From positions 2,976,001 to 3,040,000 of the forward strand of contig OZ242297.1 of NCBI GenBank assembly GCA_965207755.1: 64,000 nt of DNA, read 5' to 3'. The notes beneath the pieces are model-generated. The model ran no database searches and was not told where the DNA came from. It saw only the letters and a list, made by a program, of their open reading frames with translations. Origin of the DNA: Aldehydirespirator sp028819505 (GTDB lineage Bacteria > Actinomycetota > Acidimicrobiia > Acidimicrobiales > Aldehydirespiratoraceae). The translations under genes were made by a program, and so were the position numbers. Below are positions 1-8,136 of the stretch, in pieces (position 1 is the first letter of the stretch; every line of letters starts with the position of its first letter).

Positions 1-1
1 G

Positions 2-856
2 GCCATGCCCGATTCCACCGGTCTGCTGCCGTTCCGGGAGCATTTCGGCGACCGCTGCATCGACGTGGGCATCGCCGAGCAGCACGCGGTGACCTCGGCC
101 GTCGGCATGGCCATGGGAGGGCTGCGGCCGTTCTTCGCGGTGTACAGCACGTTCCTGAGCCGGGCCTTCGACCAGGTCAACCTGGACTGCGGCATGCACC
201 AGGCGCCGGTGGTGTTCTGCATCGACCGGGCAGGGATCACCGGCGACGACGGGCCGTCGCACCACGGCGTGCTCGACATGGTGCTGCTCACCAAGGTTCC
301 CGGGATGGTGGTGCTGGCCCCGTCGTCGCTGCAGGAACTGGAGCGGATGATGCTCGACGCCATCGACATGACCGGCGGCCCGGTCGCCGTCCGCTGGCCC
401 AAGACCGCGGCTCGCAGCGTCGGCCCCGACGAGGTCGGCTCGGGGCTGCGGGCCCGCAAGGCCCGCGCCGCCGACGGCCGGCTGTGCCTGATCGGTGTCG
501 GCAAGATGCTGGAGGCCTGCGAGCAGGCCGCCGAACTCCTCGCCGGCGACGGCGTGGAGGCCACGGTCTGGGACCCGCGGGCCGTGAGCCCGCTGTGCGA
601 CCGGATGCTCGCCGACGCGGCCGAACACGAGCTGGTGGTGACCGTCGAGGACGGCCTGCGCACCGGCGGCGCCGGCACCGCGGTGCGCGACGCCCTGCTG
701 GAGCGGGCCGAGGCCGCCGGGCAGGCCGCGCCCAGGGTGCGGGTGCTCGGCGTGCCGCTCGACTACCTCCCACACGGCAAGCCCGACGCCATCCTCGCCG
801 ACCTCGGCCTAGACGCCGCCGGGATCGCAGCCACCGTCAAACAAGACCTGCTCTGA
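2..856 (+). CDS. dxs: 1-deoxy-D-xylulose-5-phosphate synthase, C-terminal part (5' end outside window)
   Basis: Condenses pyruvate and glyceraldehyde 3-phosphate in the first step of the MEP isoprenoid pathway (cytoplasmic, thiamine diphosphate dependent). The visible 285 codons hold the pyrimidine-binding transketolase domain, with DVGIAEQHAVT (its Glu activates the cofactor), GITGDDGPSHHG and DRAG, followed by the C-terminal transketolase domain ending in LGVPLDYLPHG. The reading frame is open to the window edge, so the N-terminal half lies upstream. ispF and ispD of the same pathway lie at the other end of the window, about 62 kb away, so the pathway genes are scattered. Confidence 0.93.
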   Translation, partial: AMPDSTGLLPFREHFGDRCIDVGIAEQHAVTSAVGMAMGGLRPFFAVYSTFLSRAFDQVNLDCGMHQAPVVFCIDRAGITGDDGPSHHGVLDMVLLTKVPGMVVLAPSSLQELERMMLDAIDMTGGPVAVRWPKTAARSVGPDEVGSGLRARKARAADGRLCLIGVGKMLEACEQAAELLAGDGVEATVWDPRAVSPLCDRMLADAAEHELVVTVEDGLRTGGAGTAVRDALLERAEAAGQAAPRVRVLGVPLDYLPHGKPDAILADLGLDAAGIAATVKQDLL

Positions 857-934
857 ACCGGCGCTCAACTGCGTTCGCTCTACTCGAGCGAGACGCAGGA
901 TCCCCATCCGCGAGACACCTTGGACCCGACTGGC

Positions 935-1192
935 TCACTCGGGGCTGCAGGAGGGCTCGTAGCACCTGCCGTTGGCGTACTCCCACAGATAGGGCCGGAC
1001 CGTCAGCGACACGTCCGCGTGGACGATCCCGAGCCTGCGGCACCTCGCCTCGTAGCGCCGGTTGATCCGCTCCGCCTCCTCCGCCGATGCGGGAACGTCG
1101 GCCCGCCAACTCGACGTGAGTTCCGTCGCCGCGAGGTCCAGGGCCTCCTGGCGGGGGCTGTGGGACCTCACACCCTCGGCGGAAGTGAGCAA
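935..1192 (-). CDS. small hypothetical protein (85 aa)
   Basis: No family recognised. The product is soluble and charged, with a probable helical middle (ASAEEAERINRRYEARC) and a C-terminal stretch with two Cys (GRCYEPSCSPE). It is convergent with dxs and co-directional with the gene at 1306, from which a strong hairpin separates it. Composition looks protein-like rather than the Arg/Pro-rich pattern of antisense frames, but there is no independent support and it could be a chance frame. Confidence 0.4.
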   Translation of the reverse strand: MLTSAEGVRSHSPRQEALDLAATELTSSWRADVPASAEEAERINRRYEARCRRLGIVHADVSLTVRPYLWEYANGRCYEPSCSPE

Positions 1193-1248
1193 CCCCCCTT
1201 TACGTTGCCGTGACGAGTGATCACAGCAGCATTCCCTCTGCTAGCAGC

Positions 1249-1299
1249 CGTTCTGTGAGCAGACATGCCGACTGAGGCGGCTTTCCTGCTCACAGAACG
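1249..1299. terminator. 14-bp stem hairpin between two minus-strand genes
   Basis: Arms CGTTCTGTGAGCAG (1249-1262) and CTGCTCACAGAACG (1286-1299) are perfectly complementary around a 23-nt loop. Palindromic GCTAGC hexamers lie just outside at 1240-1245 and 1305-1310; the right one overlaps the stop codon of the NfuA-like gene. The position right after that stop fits a transcription terminator, though no T-run follows. A small inverted-repeat insertion is the alternative. Confidence 0.5.
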
Positions 1300-1305
1300 C
1301 GGACG

Positions 1306-1959
1306 CTAGCTGAAGTAGGGGTTCTCGCCCGCGTCGTGGTCGGTGACGTCGATCACTTCGCTCACCTCGGGGATGGCCTCCATGATGGCCCGCTTGATGC
1401 CGTCGGACAGCGTGGCCTGGCTCATGGCGCAGCCCTGGCAGCCGCCGCCCATGGTGACCACCACCGTGTCGTCGCCCTGCACCTCCACCAGGCTGGCGTA
1501 GCCCCCGTGCGAGGCCAGCGCGGGGTTGATGCTGATGTCGAGCAGCTGCTGGACCTTGTCGCCGATCCCGCCGGCGAGCTCCAGACGGCCCATGTCGCCC
1601 AGCGGGTTGGGGCGGTTGGGGTTGCGGATGACGAGACCGCCCTGGCCGGGCATCGACGGCACGTCGAGGGTGGAGCCCCGCAGCCGGCCGACGCTGGCGT
1701 CGGGCACGATCACCGTCAAGCCGTCCGCGGTGCGTATGTGGTCGTCGGCGGAAGCGTCCGACACCGGGTCGAGAGCCAGATCATAGGTGTAGTCGATGCC
1801 CGCGGTGCCGGTCACCTCGACCCGCAGTCCCAGCGTCTCGCCGTCGTCCTCACGGTCGCGGATGGCTAGCACGGCCGTCCTGGCCGCTTCGGTGACGATC
1901 AGCACCTCGTCCGCAGTCGCCTCAGGTGCGCCGGTGGACACTGCGGCGGTGTCGGTCAT
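1306..1959 (-). CDS. NfuA-type Fe-S cluster carrier (degenerate A-type domain + NifU C-terminal domain)
   Basis: Scaffold/carrier that receives [4Fe-4S] clusters and passes them to apo-enzymes. The 217-aa product has an N-terminal HesB/IscA-like domain (about residues 18-115) lacking the usual cysteines, as in E. coli NfuA, then an Nfu domain with GGGCQGCAMSQATL, whose CxxC holds the bridging cluster. The ATG at 1959 is preferred over in-frame codons further up because TAGGCT lies 7 nt before it. It is divergent from the crotonase gene, with two palindromic repeats in between. Confidence 0.85.
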   Translation of the reverse strand: MTDTAAVSTGAPEATADEVLIVTEAARTAVLAIRDREDDGETLGLRVEVTGTAGIDYTYDLALDPVSDASADDHIRTADGLTVIVPDASVGRLRGSTLDVPSMPGQGGLVIRNPNRPNPLGDMGRLELAGGIGDKVQQLLDISINPALASHGGYASLVEVQGDDTVVVTMGGGCQGCAMSQATLSDGIKRAIMEAIPEVSEVIDVTDHDAGENPYFS

Positions 1960-1966
1960 GGACCCG

Positions 1967-1972
1967 AGCCTA
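1967..1972 (-). promoter_or_regulatory. -10 box of the nfuA-like gene, leaderless
   Basis: TAGGCT (minus strand) ends 7 nt before the ATG, placing transcription start at or next to the start codon. Confidence 0.5.
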
Positions 1973-2028
1973 CCGAGGCGCCGAGACGATGGAGGATCGC
2001 CTCGCTGCAAGGGCGGGCGTTTGGGACC

Positions 2029-2076
2029 GAACTTGCAGCGGTGAGCGCCCAAACGGGCGTCCTGCGCTGCCAATTC
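2029..2076. repeat. 47-bp-family palindromic repeat, inner-stem variant
   Basis: The right arm GCTGCCAATTC is intact and the left arm is GAACTTGCAGC. The inner stem is CGCCC/GGGCG rather than the common TGCACG/CGTGCA. It lies between divergent genes. Confidence 0.8.
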
Positions 2077-2100
2077 GAAATCGAGGGACGACGCTCCGGC

Positions 2101-2170
2101 GAATTGGCAGCGTCATGCACGTATGGTTGGCAGCGTCATGCACGTATGGCGTGCATCGTGCTGCAAGTTC
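2101..2170. repeat. 47-bp-family palindromic repeat with duplicated left half
   Basis: The left half (TTGGCAGCGTCATGCACG) is present twice, 23 bp apart, followed by one right half (CGTGCA then GCTGCAAGTTC). This gives a 70-bp derivative of the usual 47-bp palindrome. Confidence 0.75.
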
Positions 2171-2205
2171 GGGACTGCACGGGCCGGCGAGTGAGGCGGG
2201 TGCGA

Positions 2206-2211
2206 TACGGT
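2206..2211 (+). promoter_or_regulatory. -10 box of the crotonase gene, leaderless
   Basis: TACGGT, 6 nt before the ATG at 2218. Confidence 0.5.
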
Positions 2212-2217
2212 GCCCTC

Positions 2218-2919
2218 ATGACATCGAAGACCTCCTATGAAGTCACCGACGGCGTCGCCGTGCTGCGCCTGGACGACGGCAAGGCCAACGCGGTCGGCTA
2301 CGACACCATCGCCGCCGTCGACGCCGCCATCGAGGACGCCGAGCAGGACGCCGGCGCGCTGGTGATCACCGGCCGGGAGGGCCGCTTCAGCGCCGGCTTC
2401 GATCTCGGAGTGATCGGCGAGGGCCCCGAGGCCGCCAGGGATCTCGTGGCCACGGGGGCTCGAACCGCGGCGCGGCTCTACGGGGCGGCCATTCCCGTGG
2501 TGGCCGCATGCACCGGCCACGCCATCGCCTTCGGCGCGATCATGCTGCTGTCGAGCGACGTCCGCCTCGGGGCCGACGTCGAGGCCAAGATCGGGCTCAT
2601 CGAGGTGTCGATCGGCATGCCGCTGCCCATCTTCGCCATCGAGCTGGCCCGGGATCGGCTCAGCCCCCGGCACTTCACCGCGGCGACCGCCCTGGCGACC
2701 GCCTACTCGCCCCGCGGCGCGGCCGAGGCCGGCTATCTCGACGAGGTTGTCCCCGCCGACGAGTTGGACGACGCGGCGATGCAGCGGGCGCAGGCGCTGG
2801 CCGCGCGCGTGCGGCGGACCGCTTTCGCGTCGACCCGCCGCACCGCTAGGCAGAAGACCATCGACCTCATCATGTCGACGCTCGACGAGGACCTGGAGCA
2901 CTTCGGCGTGCTGGACTGA
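2218..2919 (+). CDS. enoyl-CoA hydratase/isomerase (crotonase) family protein
   Basis: Cytoplasmic CoA-thioester enzyme of the crotonase fold, 233 aa, full length for a short member. The first oxyanion-hole segment GREGRFSAGFDLGVI and the second (GHAIAFGAIMLLSSDVRLG) are present, but the Glu pair of true hydratases is not clear, so the reaction (hydratase, isomerase or hydrolase) is open. The ATG at 2218 is chosen because TACGGT precedes it by 6 nt; codons further upstream run through palindromic repeats. Ferrochelatase follows closely. Confidence 0.85.
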   Translation: MTSKTSYEVTDGVAVLRLDDGKANAVGYDTIAAVDAAIEDAEQDAGALVITGREGRFSAGFDLGVIGEGPEAARDLVATGARTAARLYGAAIPVVAACTGHAIAFGAIMLLSSDVRLGADVEAKIGLIEVSIGMPLPIFAIELARDRLSPRHFTAATALATAYSPRGAAEAGYLDEVVPADELDDAAMQRAQALAARVRRTAFASTRRTARQKTIDLIMSTLDEDLEHFGVLD

Positions 2920-2936
2920 GGGACTGCCGTCCCAGC

Positions 2937-4004
2937 GTGGACCGGAGCTGTGGACAACTCGGGGCACAACCTGTGAACAAGTTGGGGAGAGTCCCCGCTT
3001 ACGACGCGGTCGTGATCGTGTCCTTCGGAGGTCCCGAGGGGCCCTCCGAGGTCGAGCCGTTCCTCGCCAACGTCACCGCGGGACGCGAGATTCCTGCCGA
3101 GCGCTTGGCCGCGGTCGCCCGGCAGTACCAGCACTTCGGCGGAGTGAGTCCCCTCAACGCCCAGTGCCGCCGGCTGCGCACCGCCCTGGCCCGCCGCCTC
3201 GCCGCCGCGGGCCAGGACCTGCCGGTGTACTGGGGGAACCGCAACTGGGCCCCCTACCTGGCCGACACCGTGGGTGAGATGGCCGAGGCCGGGCACCGCC
3301 GGGCGCTGGCCGTCGTCACCTCCGCCTACTCGTCGTACTCGGGCTGCCGCCAGTACCTGGACGGCATCGAGGCGGCCCGGGCCGCGGTGGGCGAGGCCGC
3401 GCCCGCCATCGACAAGGTGCGCGCCTACTACGACCACCCCGGCCTCGTCGAGCCCTTCGCCGACGCGGTCGCGGCGGCCCGCCGGGGCCTGCCCGCCGAG
3501 CTCCGGTCGGAGGCCCGGCTGGTGTTCACCGCCCACTCCATCCCCGAGGCCATGGCCGCAGGCTGCGACTACGAGCGCCAGTTGGGGGAGACCGCTCGCC
3601 TGGTGGCGGGCAGGGCCGGCTTCGACGCCTGGACCATGGCCTGGCAGAGCCGCAGCGGCCCGCCCTCGGTGCCGTGGCTGGAGCCCGACGTGAACGCGTG
3701 CCTGGAACGGCTGTCACGCGACGACGGCGTCGAGGCCGTGGTCCTGGCCCCGATCGGCTTCGTCACCGACCACATGGAGGTCATGTGGGACCTCGACGTG
3801 GCCGCGGCCGGCACCGCCGCCGGTCTGGGCATGCGGCTGGTGCGGGCCGTGACCCCCGGCACGGGGCCCGACGACCGTTTCGTGGCCATGTGGCAGGAGT
3901 TGGTCTCCGAGCGCCTCGTGCCCGGCGCGGCCCGGCGCTCCCTCGGCCGCCTCGGCGCCGGTCCCGACGCCTGTCCGGCCGGATGCTGCCCGCTGCGCTC
4001 TTGA
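2937..4004 (+). CDS. cpfC: ferrochelatase (coproporphyrin III ferrochelatase type)
   Basis: Inserts Fe2+ into the porphyrin in late haem synthesis; in actinobacteria the substrate is coproporphyrin III. The 355-aa protein shows the catalytic His in FTAHSIPEAM and the conserved Glu in TDHMEVMWDLD. SSYSGCRQY and the C-terminal CPAGCCPLRS match the cysteine positions that bind a [2Fe-2S] cluster in the mycobacterial enzyme, so a cluster is likely. A GTG at 2973 is an alternative start. Next downstream is a small unknown gene. Confidence 0.92.
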   Translation: MDRSCGQLGAQPVNKLGRVPAYDAVVIVSFGGPEGPSEVEPFLANVTAGREIPAERLAAVARQYQHFGGVSPLNAQCRRLRTALARRLAAAGQDLPVYWGNRNWAPYLADTVGEMAEAGHRRALAVVTSAYSSYSGCRQYLDGIEAARAAVGEAAPAIDKVRAYYDHPGLVEPFADAVAAARRGLPAELRSEARLVFTAHSIPEAMAAGCDYERQLGETARLVAGRAGFDAWTMAWQSRSGPPSVPWLEPDVNACLERLSRDDGVEAVVLAPIGFVTDHMEVMWDLDVAAAGTAAGLGMRLVRAVTPGTGPDDRFVAMWQELVSERLVPGAARRSLGRLGAGPDACPAGCCPLRS

Positions 4005-4085
4005 CGGGCATCCACCACCCAGCCTGTGGATAACTGTATTTTCTGTGGCTGTATACCGCCACAGCAGGGGATCGAGCATCTCACG

Positions 4086-4394
4086 ATGAACCACACCCGC
4101 ATCGCGGCCGAGGCGATCCGCTTCCGCATCTCCACGATCCGCCGCCCCCTGGTGAGCAGCGAGACGGTCGATGTGGAGGCCATGGCGGCGGCGGCGGTCA
4201 CCGCGGCAGCGCCGGAGGTCGACCAGGCTCTGCGGATAGTGGCCACCGCCTGGCAGCGCGCCGGCTTCGAGTCGGAGGACCTGGTGAGGCCATGGAAGGG
4301 CGAGCAGGTCGACTACTTCAGGGGCCGGCCCGACCTCATCGACGCCATCGACGTGATCGTGCGGGGCGCCAACGGAGCGACCGCCGCGGCCTGA
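4086..4394 (+). CDS. hypothetical protein (102 aa)
   Basis: No family recognised. The sequence is Ala-rich and helical, with no membrane segment; the C-terminal half (VRPWKGEQVDYFRGRPDLIDAIDVIV) looks folded. The ATG at 4086 is chosen over the in-frame ATG at 4026, which would add a short Cys-rich stretch (NCIFCGC) with no clear ribosome site. It follows ferrochelatase by about 80 nt and ends 13 nt before an array of palindromic repeats. Confidence 0.5.
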   Translation: MNHTRIAAEAIRFRISTIRRPLVSSETVDVEAMAAAAVTAAAPEVDQALRIVATAWQRAGFESEDLVRPWKGEQVDYFRGRPDLIDAIDVIVRGANGATAAA

Positions 4395-4407
4395 CCCCTT
4401 CTTGCCG

Positions 4408-4596
4408 GAATTGGCAGCGCTATGCACGGCATGCGTGCATTCTGCTGCCAATTCCAGACGAGGACGCGGCCAGCTCGAGAACTGGCAGCGCTATGCACGG
4501 CATGCGTGCATTCTGCTGCCAATTCCAGACGAGGACGCGGCCAGCTCGAGAACTGGCAGCGCTATGCACGGCATGCGTGCATTCTGCTGCCAATTC
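4408..4596. repeat. three palindromic repeats in a 71-bp tandem array
   Basis: Copies at 4408-4454, 4479-4525 and 4550-4596 are each 47 bp: arms GAATTGGCAGC (GAACTGGCAGC in copies 2 and 3) and GCTGCCAATTC, inner stem TGCACG/CGTGCA. They are joined by an identical 24-bp spacer, giving an exact 71-bp period. About 22 bp of the same spacer also follows the last copy and runs up to the mutM promoter. Confidence 0.92.
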
Positions 4597-4621
4597 CAGA
4601 CGAGGACGCGGCCAGCTCCGG

Positions 4622-4627
4622 TACGGT
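4622..4627 (+). promoter_or_regulatory. -10 box of mutM, leaderless
   Basis: TACGGT, 7 nt before the GTG at 4635; it supports that start. Confidence 0.5.
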
Positions 4628-4634
4628 GCGGCCG

Positions 4635-5450
4635 GTGCCCGAGCTTCCCGAGGTCGAGACCATCCGAGCCCAACTGGACCCCCGGCTGGCGGGACGCTCG
4701 ATCACCGACGCCGGCGCCCACCCCTCGGCGAAGTTCTCGCCTGCTGTCGAAGCGGTCGGCTGCGAGATCGCGGCAGTCGGTCGCCGCGGCAAGTACCTGA
4801 TCCTCGCCCTCGACGACGGCAGCGAAGCCGGATGCGAACTGGTCGTCCACCTGGGGATGACCGGCCGTCTGTCCATCTCGCCCGACGCCGACCGAGACCA
4901 TCCGCACCTGCGGGCCTGGTGGCGCCTCGACGGCGACGAGGTGCTCACGCTCCACGACGTGCGACGGTTCGGGCGGGTACACGTCGTGGACGCCGGCCGC
5001 TACGAGGCCATCGCCACACTCGACCGTCTCGGGCCCGAGCCCTTCAGCGACCAGTTCACCGGTGACGGCCTGTGGCGGGCGCTCAGCGCCAGCCGGCGTC
5101 GCGTGAAGACCCAGCTGCTGTCGCAGCGGCCCGTGGCGGGCGTGGGCAACATCTACGCCGACGAGGCGCTGTGGCTGGCCCAGATCAACCCTGCCGTGCG
5201 CCAGGTGTCGAAGCCCCGGGCCGGACGGCTGGCCGACGCCATCCGCACCGCGCTCGCGTCGGGGCTGCGCCACGGCGGCACCACGCTGCGCGACTACGCC
5301 ACCCTGGACGGATCGTCGGGGCGCAACCAGCACCATCTACGCTGCTACGGGCGGTCCGGCGAGCCGTGCGAGCGCTGCGGCGCAGAGTTGCGTCGCCGGA
5401 CGATCGACGCCCGGGGCACCACTTGGTGCCCCGTCTGCCAGCGGCGCTAG
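4635..5450 (+). CDS. mutM: formamidopyrimidine-DNA glycosylase / AP lyase
   Basis: Base-excision repair enzyme removing 8-oxoguanine and formamidopyrimidines. The product has 271 aa. Start is GTG followed by PELPEVET, giving the N-terminal Pro2 nucleophile and Glu3 after Met removal; this fixes the start, since any longer frame would bury the catalytic proline. Also visible are RRGKYLILAL (conserved Lys), the helix-two-turn-helix GVGNIYADEALW, and a C-terminal zinc finger with CERC and CPVC. Upstream is the three-copy palindrome array. Confidence 0.93.
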   Translation: MPELPEVETIRAQLDPRLAGRSITDAGAHPSAKFSPAVEAVGCEIAAVGRRGKYLILALDDGSEAGCELVVHLGMTGRLSISPDADRDHPHLRAWWRLDGDEVLTLHDVRRFGRVHVVDAGRYEAIATLDRLGPEPFSDQFTGDGLWRALSASRRRVKTQLLSQRPVAGVGNIYADEALWLAQINPAVRQVSKPRAGRLADAIRTALASGLRHGGTTLRDYATLDGSSGRNQHHLRCYGRSGEPCERCGAELRRRTIDARGTTWCPVCQRR

Positions 5451-5543
5451 CGGTCTGTCGCGGATCTGATGGTCCGGACCGTCCACGGGTCCGAGCAGGT
5501 GAACGCATCCTTCATGCGGGTCACGGCTTCTCCGACATGCTAC

Positions 5544-5549
5544 TAGTGT
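5544..5549 (+). promoter_or_regulatory. -10 box of the VOC gene
   Basis: TAGTGT, 8 nt before the ATG at 5558. Confidence 0.45.
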
Positions 5550-5557
5550 TGGGACCC

Positions 5558-5917
5558 ATGGAGCTCGGGCCGGTACACCACGTATCGATCAACGTTCCCG
5601 ACGTGGAGGCGGCCGCGCCGTTCTACACCGGCGTGCTGGGCATGGCCGTGCTGCCCCGGCCCGACTTCGCGTTCGACGGCCGTTGGCTGCGGACCCCCGG
5701 CGGCGGCGAGGTGCATCTGATCGAGGTCGCGGGCTGGGTCCCTCCCGCAGGCCAGCACTGGGCCTTCGAGGTCGAAGACATCGATGCCGCGGTGGCGGCG
5801 TTGCGGGACCGGGGCGTGGAAGTGGCCGACCCCGAGCCGCTGCCGGGGACGCCGGCCCGCCAGACGTTCCTCTTCGACCCCGCCGGCAACATGATCGAAC
5901 TCAACCAACCGGCCTGA
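5558..5917 (+). CDS. VOC-superfamily (glyoxalase/dioxygenase-like) protein
   Basis: 119-aa single-domain vicinal-oxygen-chelate protein. The two beta-alpha-beta-beta-beta halves run from LGPVHHVSINVPDVEAAAPFY to HLIEVAG and from HWAFEVEDIDAAVAAL to FLFDPAGNMIELNQ. Likely metal ligands are the His of HHVSI, the Glu or His of EVHLIEV, the His of QHWAFEV and the Glu of MIELNQ. The substrate cannot be told from sequence: lyase, thiol transferase or dioxygenase roles are all known in this fold. Confidence 0.8.
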   Translation: MELGPVHHVSINVPDVEAAAPFYTGVLGMAVLPRPDFAFDGRWLRTPGGGEVHLIEVAGWVPPAGQHWAFEVEDIDAAVAALRDRGVEVADPEPLPGTPARQTFLFDPAGNMIELNQPA

Positions 5918-5999
5918 TCAAGACACCACGGGTGGAGGACCGCGACCCGGCGGTCCGCTCACGCCCGGTTGCCGCGAAGGTCAGCGACTTGGGCTGAGA

Positions 6000-6030
6000 T
6001 TGCCAGTGACGATGTCGGGTGTGCTATAGT
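6000..6030 (+). promoter_or_regulatory. promoter of the coiled-coil membrane protein gene
   Basis: -35-like TTGCCA (6000-6005) and -10 TATAGT (6025-6030), 19 nt apart. Unlike most genes here it leaves a leader of about 85 nt before the ATG at 6120. Confidence 0.45.
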
Positions 6031-6119
6031 CGAGTGCAACTCGCCGCAGGGCGACAATCGGAGCAGCCCTCTCGGGCGCCCCCGCATCTGCAAGCCGCTG
6101 AACCGAAGGGGATCCGAGA

Positions 6120-7028
6120 ATGACTCTGACCCACACCCAACGCACCTCGATGTTCGACACCCTGGCCGAAGTCATGGGACAAGACGAAGCCGAAACCCTC
6201 ATGGAGCACCTGCCGCCCAGCGGCTGGGCCAACGTCGCTACCAAAGAGGACCTCCGCGCCGGCTTCGCCGAGATCCAAGCAGCCATGAGCGACGGCTTCG
6301 CCCACGCCGCCACCGAACGAGCCGAAGGCTTCGCCCACGCCGCCACCGAACGAGCCGAGATCACCAAAGCCGTCACCACCGGACTCGCCACGGCCGCCAC
6401 CGAACGAGCCGAAGGCTTCGCCCACGCCGCCACCGAACGAGCCGAGATCACCAAAGCCGTCACCACCGGACTCGCCACGGCCGCCACCGAACGAGCCGAA
6501 GGCTTCGCCCACGCCGCCACCGAACGAGCCGAGATCACCAAAGCCGTCACCACCGGACTCGCCACGGCCGCCACCGAACGAGCCGAAGGCTTCGCCCACG
6601 CCGCCACCGAACGAGCCGAGATCACCAAAGCCGTCACCACCGGACTCGCCACGGCCGCCACCGAACGAGCCGAAGGCTTCGCCCACGCCGCCACCGAACG
6701 AGCCGAGATCACCAAAGCCGTCACCACCGGACTCGCCACGGCCGCCACCGAACGAGCCGAAGGCTTCGCCCACGCCGCCACCGAACGAGCCGAAGGCTTC
6801 GCCCACGCCGCCACCGAACGAGCCGAAGGCTTCGCCCACGCCGCCACCGAACGAGCCGAGATCACCAAGGCTGTTGCCACCGGACTCGCCGCGGCCGCCA
6901 CCGAGCGGGCCGAGATCATCAGGAAGCAGGCATGGCACCTCTACGTCGTGGTGTCGACGTTGGTGGCGACGGTCGCGGTGGCCACCATCTCGATCTGGAT
7001 CGCCCTGCTGACCCAGACCGGGAACTGA
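6120..7028 (+). CDS. repeat-built coiled-coil protein with C-terminal membrane anchor
   Basis: 302 aa. An N-terminal region (MFDTLAEVMGQDEAETLMEHL to NVATKEDL) resembles the head of DUF1640-like coiled-coil proteins. Residues about 60-265 are built from a 29-residue repeat (two TERAE-containing heptad-like blocks, FAHAATERAE and ITKAVTTGLATAA), and one hydrophobic segment lies near the C-terminus (YVVVSTLVATVAVATISIWI). The 87-bp DNA repeats are almost identical even at silent positions, so the expansion is recent. Function unknown; an oligomeric, membrane-tethered rod is likely. Confidence 0.75.
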   Translation: MTLTHTQRTSMFDTLAEVMGQDEAETLMEHLPPSGWANVATKEDLRAGFAEIQAAMSDGFAHAATERAEGFAHAATERAEITKAVTTGLATAATERAEGFAHAATERAEITKAVTTGLATAATERAEGFAHAATERAEITKAVTTGLATAATERAEGFAHAATERAEITKAVTTGLATAATERAEGFAHAATERAEITKAVTTGLATAATERAEGFAHAATERAEGFAHAATERAEGFAHAATERAEITKAVATGLAAAATERAEIIRKQAWHLYVVVSTLVATVAVATISIWIALLTQTGN

Positions 7029-7153
7029 CGTTGCTGCAGCCGCTCAGTTCAACCCGCCGCTCGTCCTCCTGACGACAGCCGGAGCTACAGCCCGAGTCGC
7101 CTGCCGGACTGGACGCGAGCGTCGGCGCCGGTCCGTCCGGCCGGGCGGCGGAG

Positions 7154-8107
7154 TCAGCCCGCGCCCAGCAGTTCGTCGATGCGATCCAGCACTTCGTAGC
7201 ATCCGAGCACCGAGGCGACGCCGGCGTTGGGCTCGCGTCCCTCGGCGATGGCGGCCAGGAACTCGCGGTCCTGCAGTTCGATGCCGTTCATCGACACGTC
7301 GACGCCGGACACGTCGATGGGATTGTCGTTGCCGTCGACGAGGTCGTCGTAGCGGGCGATGTAGGTTCCCGTGTCGCCGATGTAGCGGAAGAACGTCCCG
7401 AACGGGCCCTCGTTGTTGAACGACAGCGCGAGGGTGCATAACGCGCCGCTGCGGGTCTTGAGCTGGATCGACATGTCCATGGCGATGCCCAACTCCGGGT
7501 GCTGCGGGCCCTGGAGGGCCTGGGCGGCGACGATCGGGCTGCCCGTCTGGTACTGGAACAGGTCCACGGTGTGGGCGGCGTGGTGCCACAGCAGGTGGTC
7601 GGTCCAGCTGCGGGGCTCTCCCAGCGCGTTGGTGTTGGTGCGGCGGAGGAACAGGGTCTCGACGTCCATGTGCTGGATCGCGAACTCGCCCGCGGCGATC
7701 CGGCGGCGCAGCCACTGGTGGCTCGGATTGAACCGCCGGGTGTGGCCGCACATGGCGACCAGACCGGTGCGGCGCTGGGCCTCGACCAGGGCGCGGCCGT
7801 CGGCGAGGTTGTCGCACATCGGGATCTCCACCTCGACGTGCTTGCCCGCCTCGAGGCACGCCACCGCCTGCGAGGCGTGCATCGGGGTGGGCGTACACAG
7901 GATCACCGCGTCGACGTCGGCTCGTTCGAGCGCCTCGTCGAGACCGGTGGCGGCGTGAGCGATGCCGCGGGCCTCGGCCGCCGCGGCGGCCCGGCCCGGC
8001 ACCGGGTCGATGACGCTGACGACCTCGGCGCCGTCGATGCGTTCGAGGCCGTCGAGGTGCTTGGCCCCGAACGCGCCGGCGCCGGCTAGGGCGATCCTTA
8101 TCGTCAT
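7154..8107 (-). CDS. ligC: 4-carboxy-2-hydroxymuconate-6-semialdehyde dehydrogenase
   Basis: NAD(P)-dependent oxidation of the protocatechuate 4,5-cleavage product to 2-pyrone-4,6-dicarboxylate. The 317-aa Gfo/Idh/MocA fold has a Rossmann motif (IALAGAGAFGAKHLDGL), CTPTPMHA, EIPMCDN, and the Sphingobium LigC-like segments GHTRRFNPSHQW, SWTDHLLWHHAAHTVDLF and HPELGIAMDMSIQL. GGGAG lies 8 nt before the ATG. It is the third gene of ligA-ligB-ligC, but a 0.5-kb tandem array separates it from ligB, so it may need its own promoter. Confidence 0.88.
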   Translation of the reverse strand: MTIRIALAGAGAFGAKHLDGLERIDGAEVVSVIDPVPGRAAAAAEARGIAHAATGLDEALERADVDAVILCTPTPMHASQAVACLEAGKHVEVEIPMCDNLADGRALVEAQRRTGLVAMCGHTRRFNPSHQWLRRRIAAGEFAIQHMDVETLFLRRTNTNALGEPRSWTDHLLWHHAAHTVDLFQYQTGSPIVAAQALQGPQHPELGIAMDMSIQLKTRSGALCTLALSFNNEGPFGTFFRYIGDTGTYIARYDDLVDGNDNPIDVSGVDVSMNGIELQDREFLAAIAEGREPNAGVASVLGCYEVLDRIDELLGAG

Positions 8108-8136
8108 CGCTGTGTCTCCCTGGGGTGAGGCTGGAA

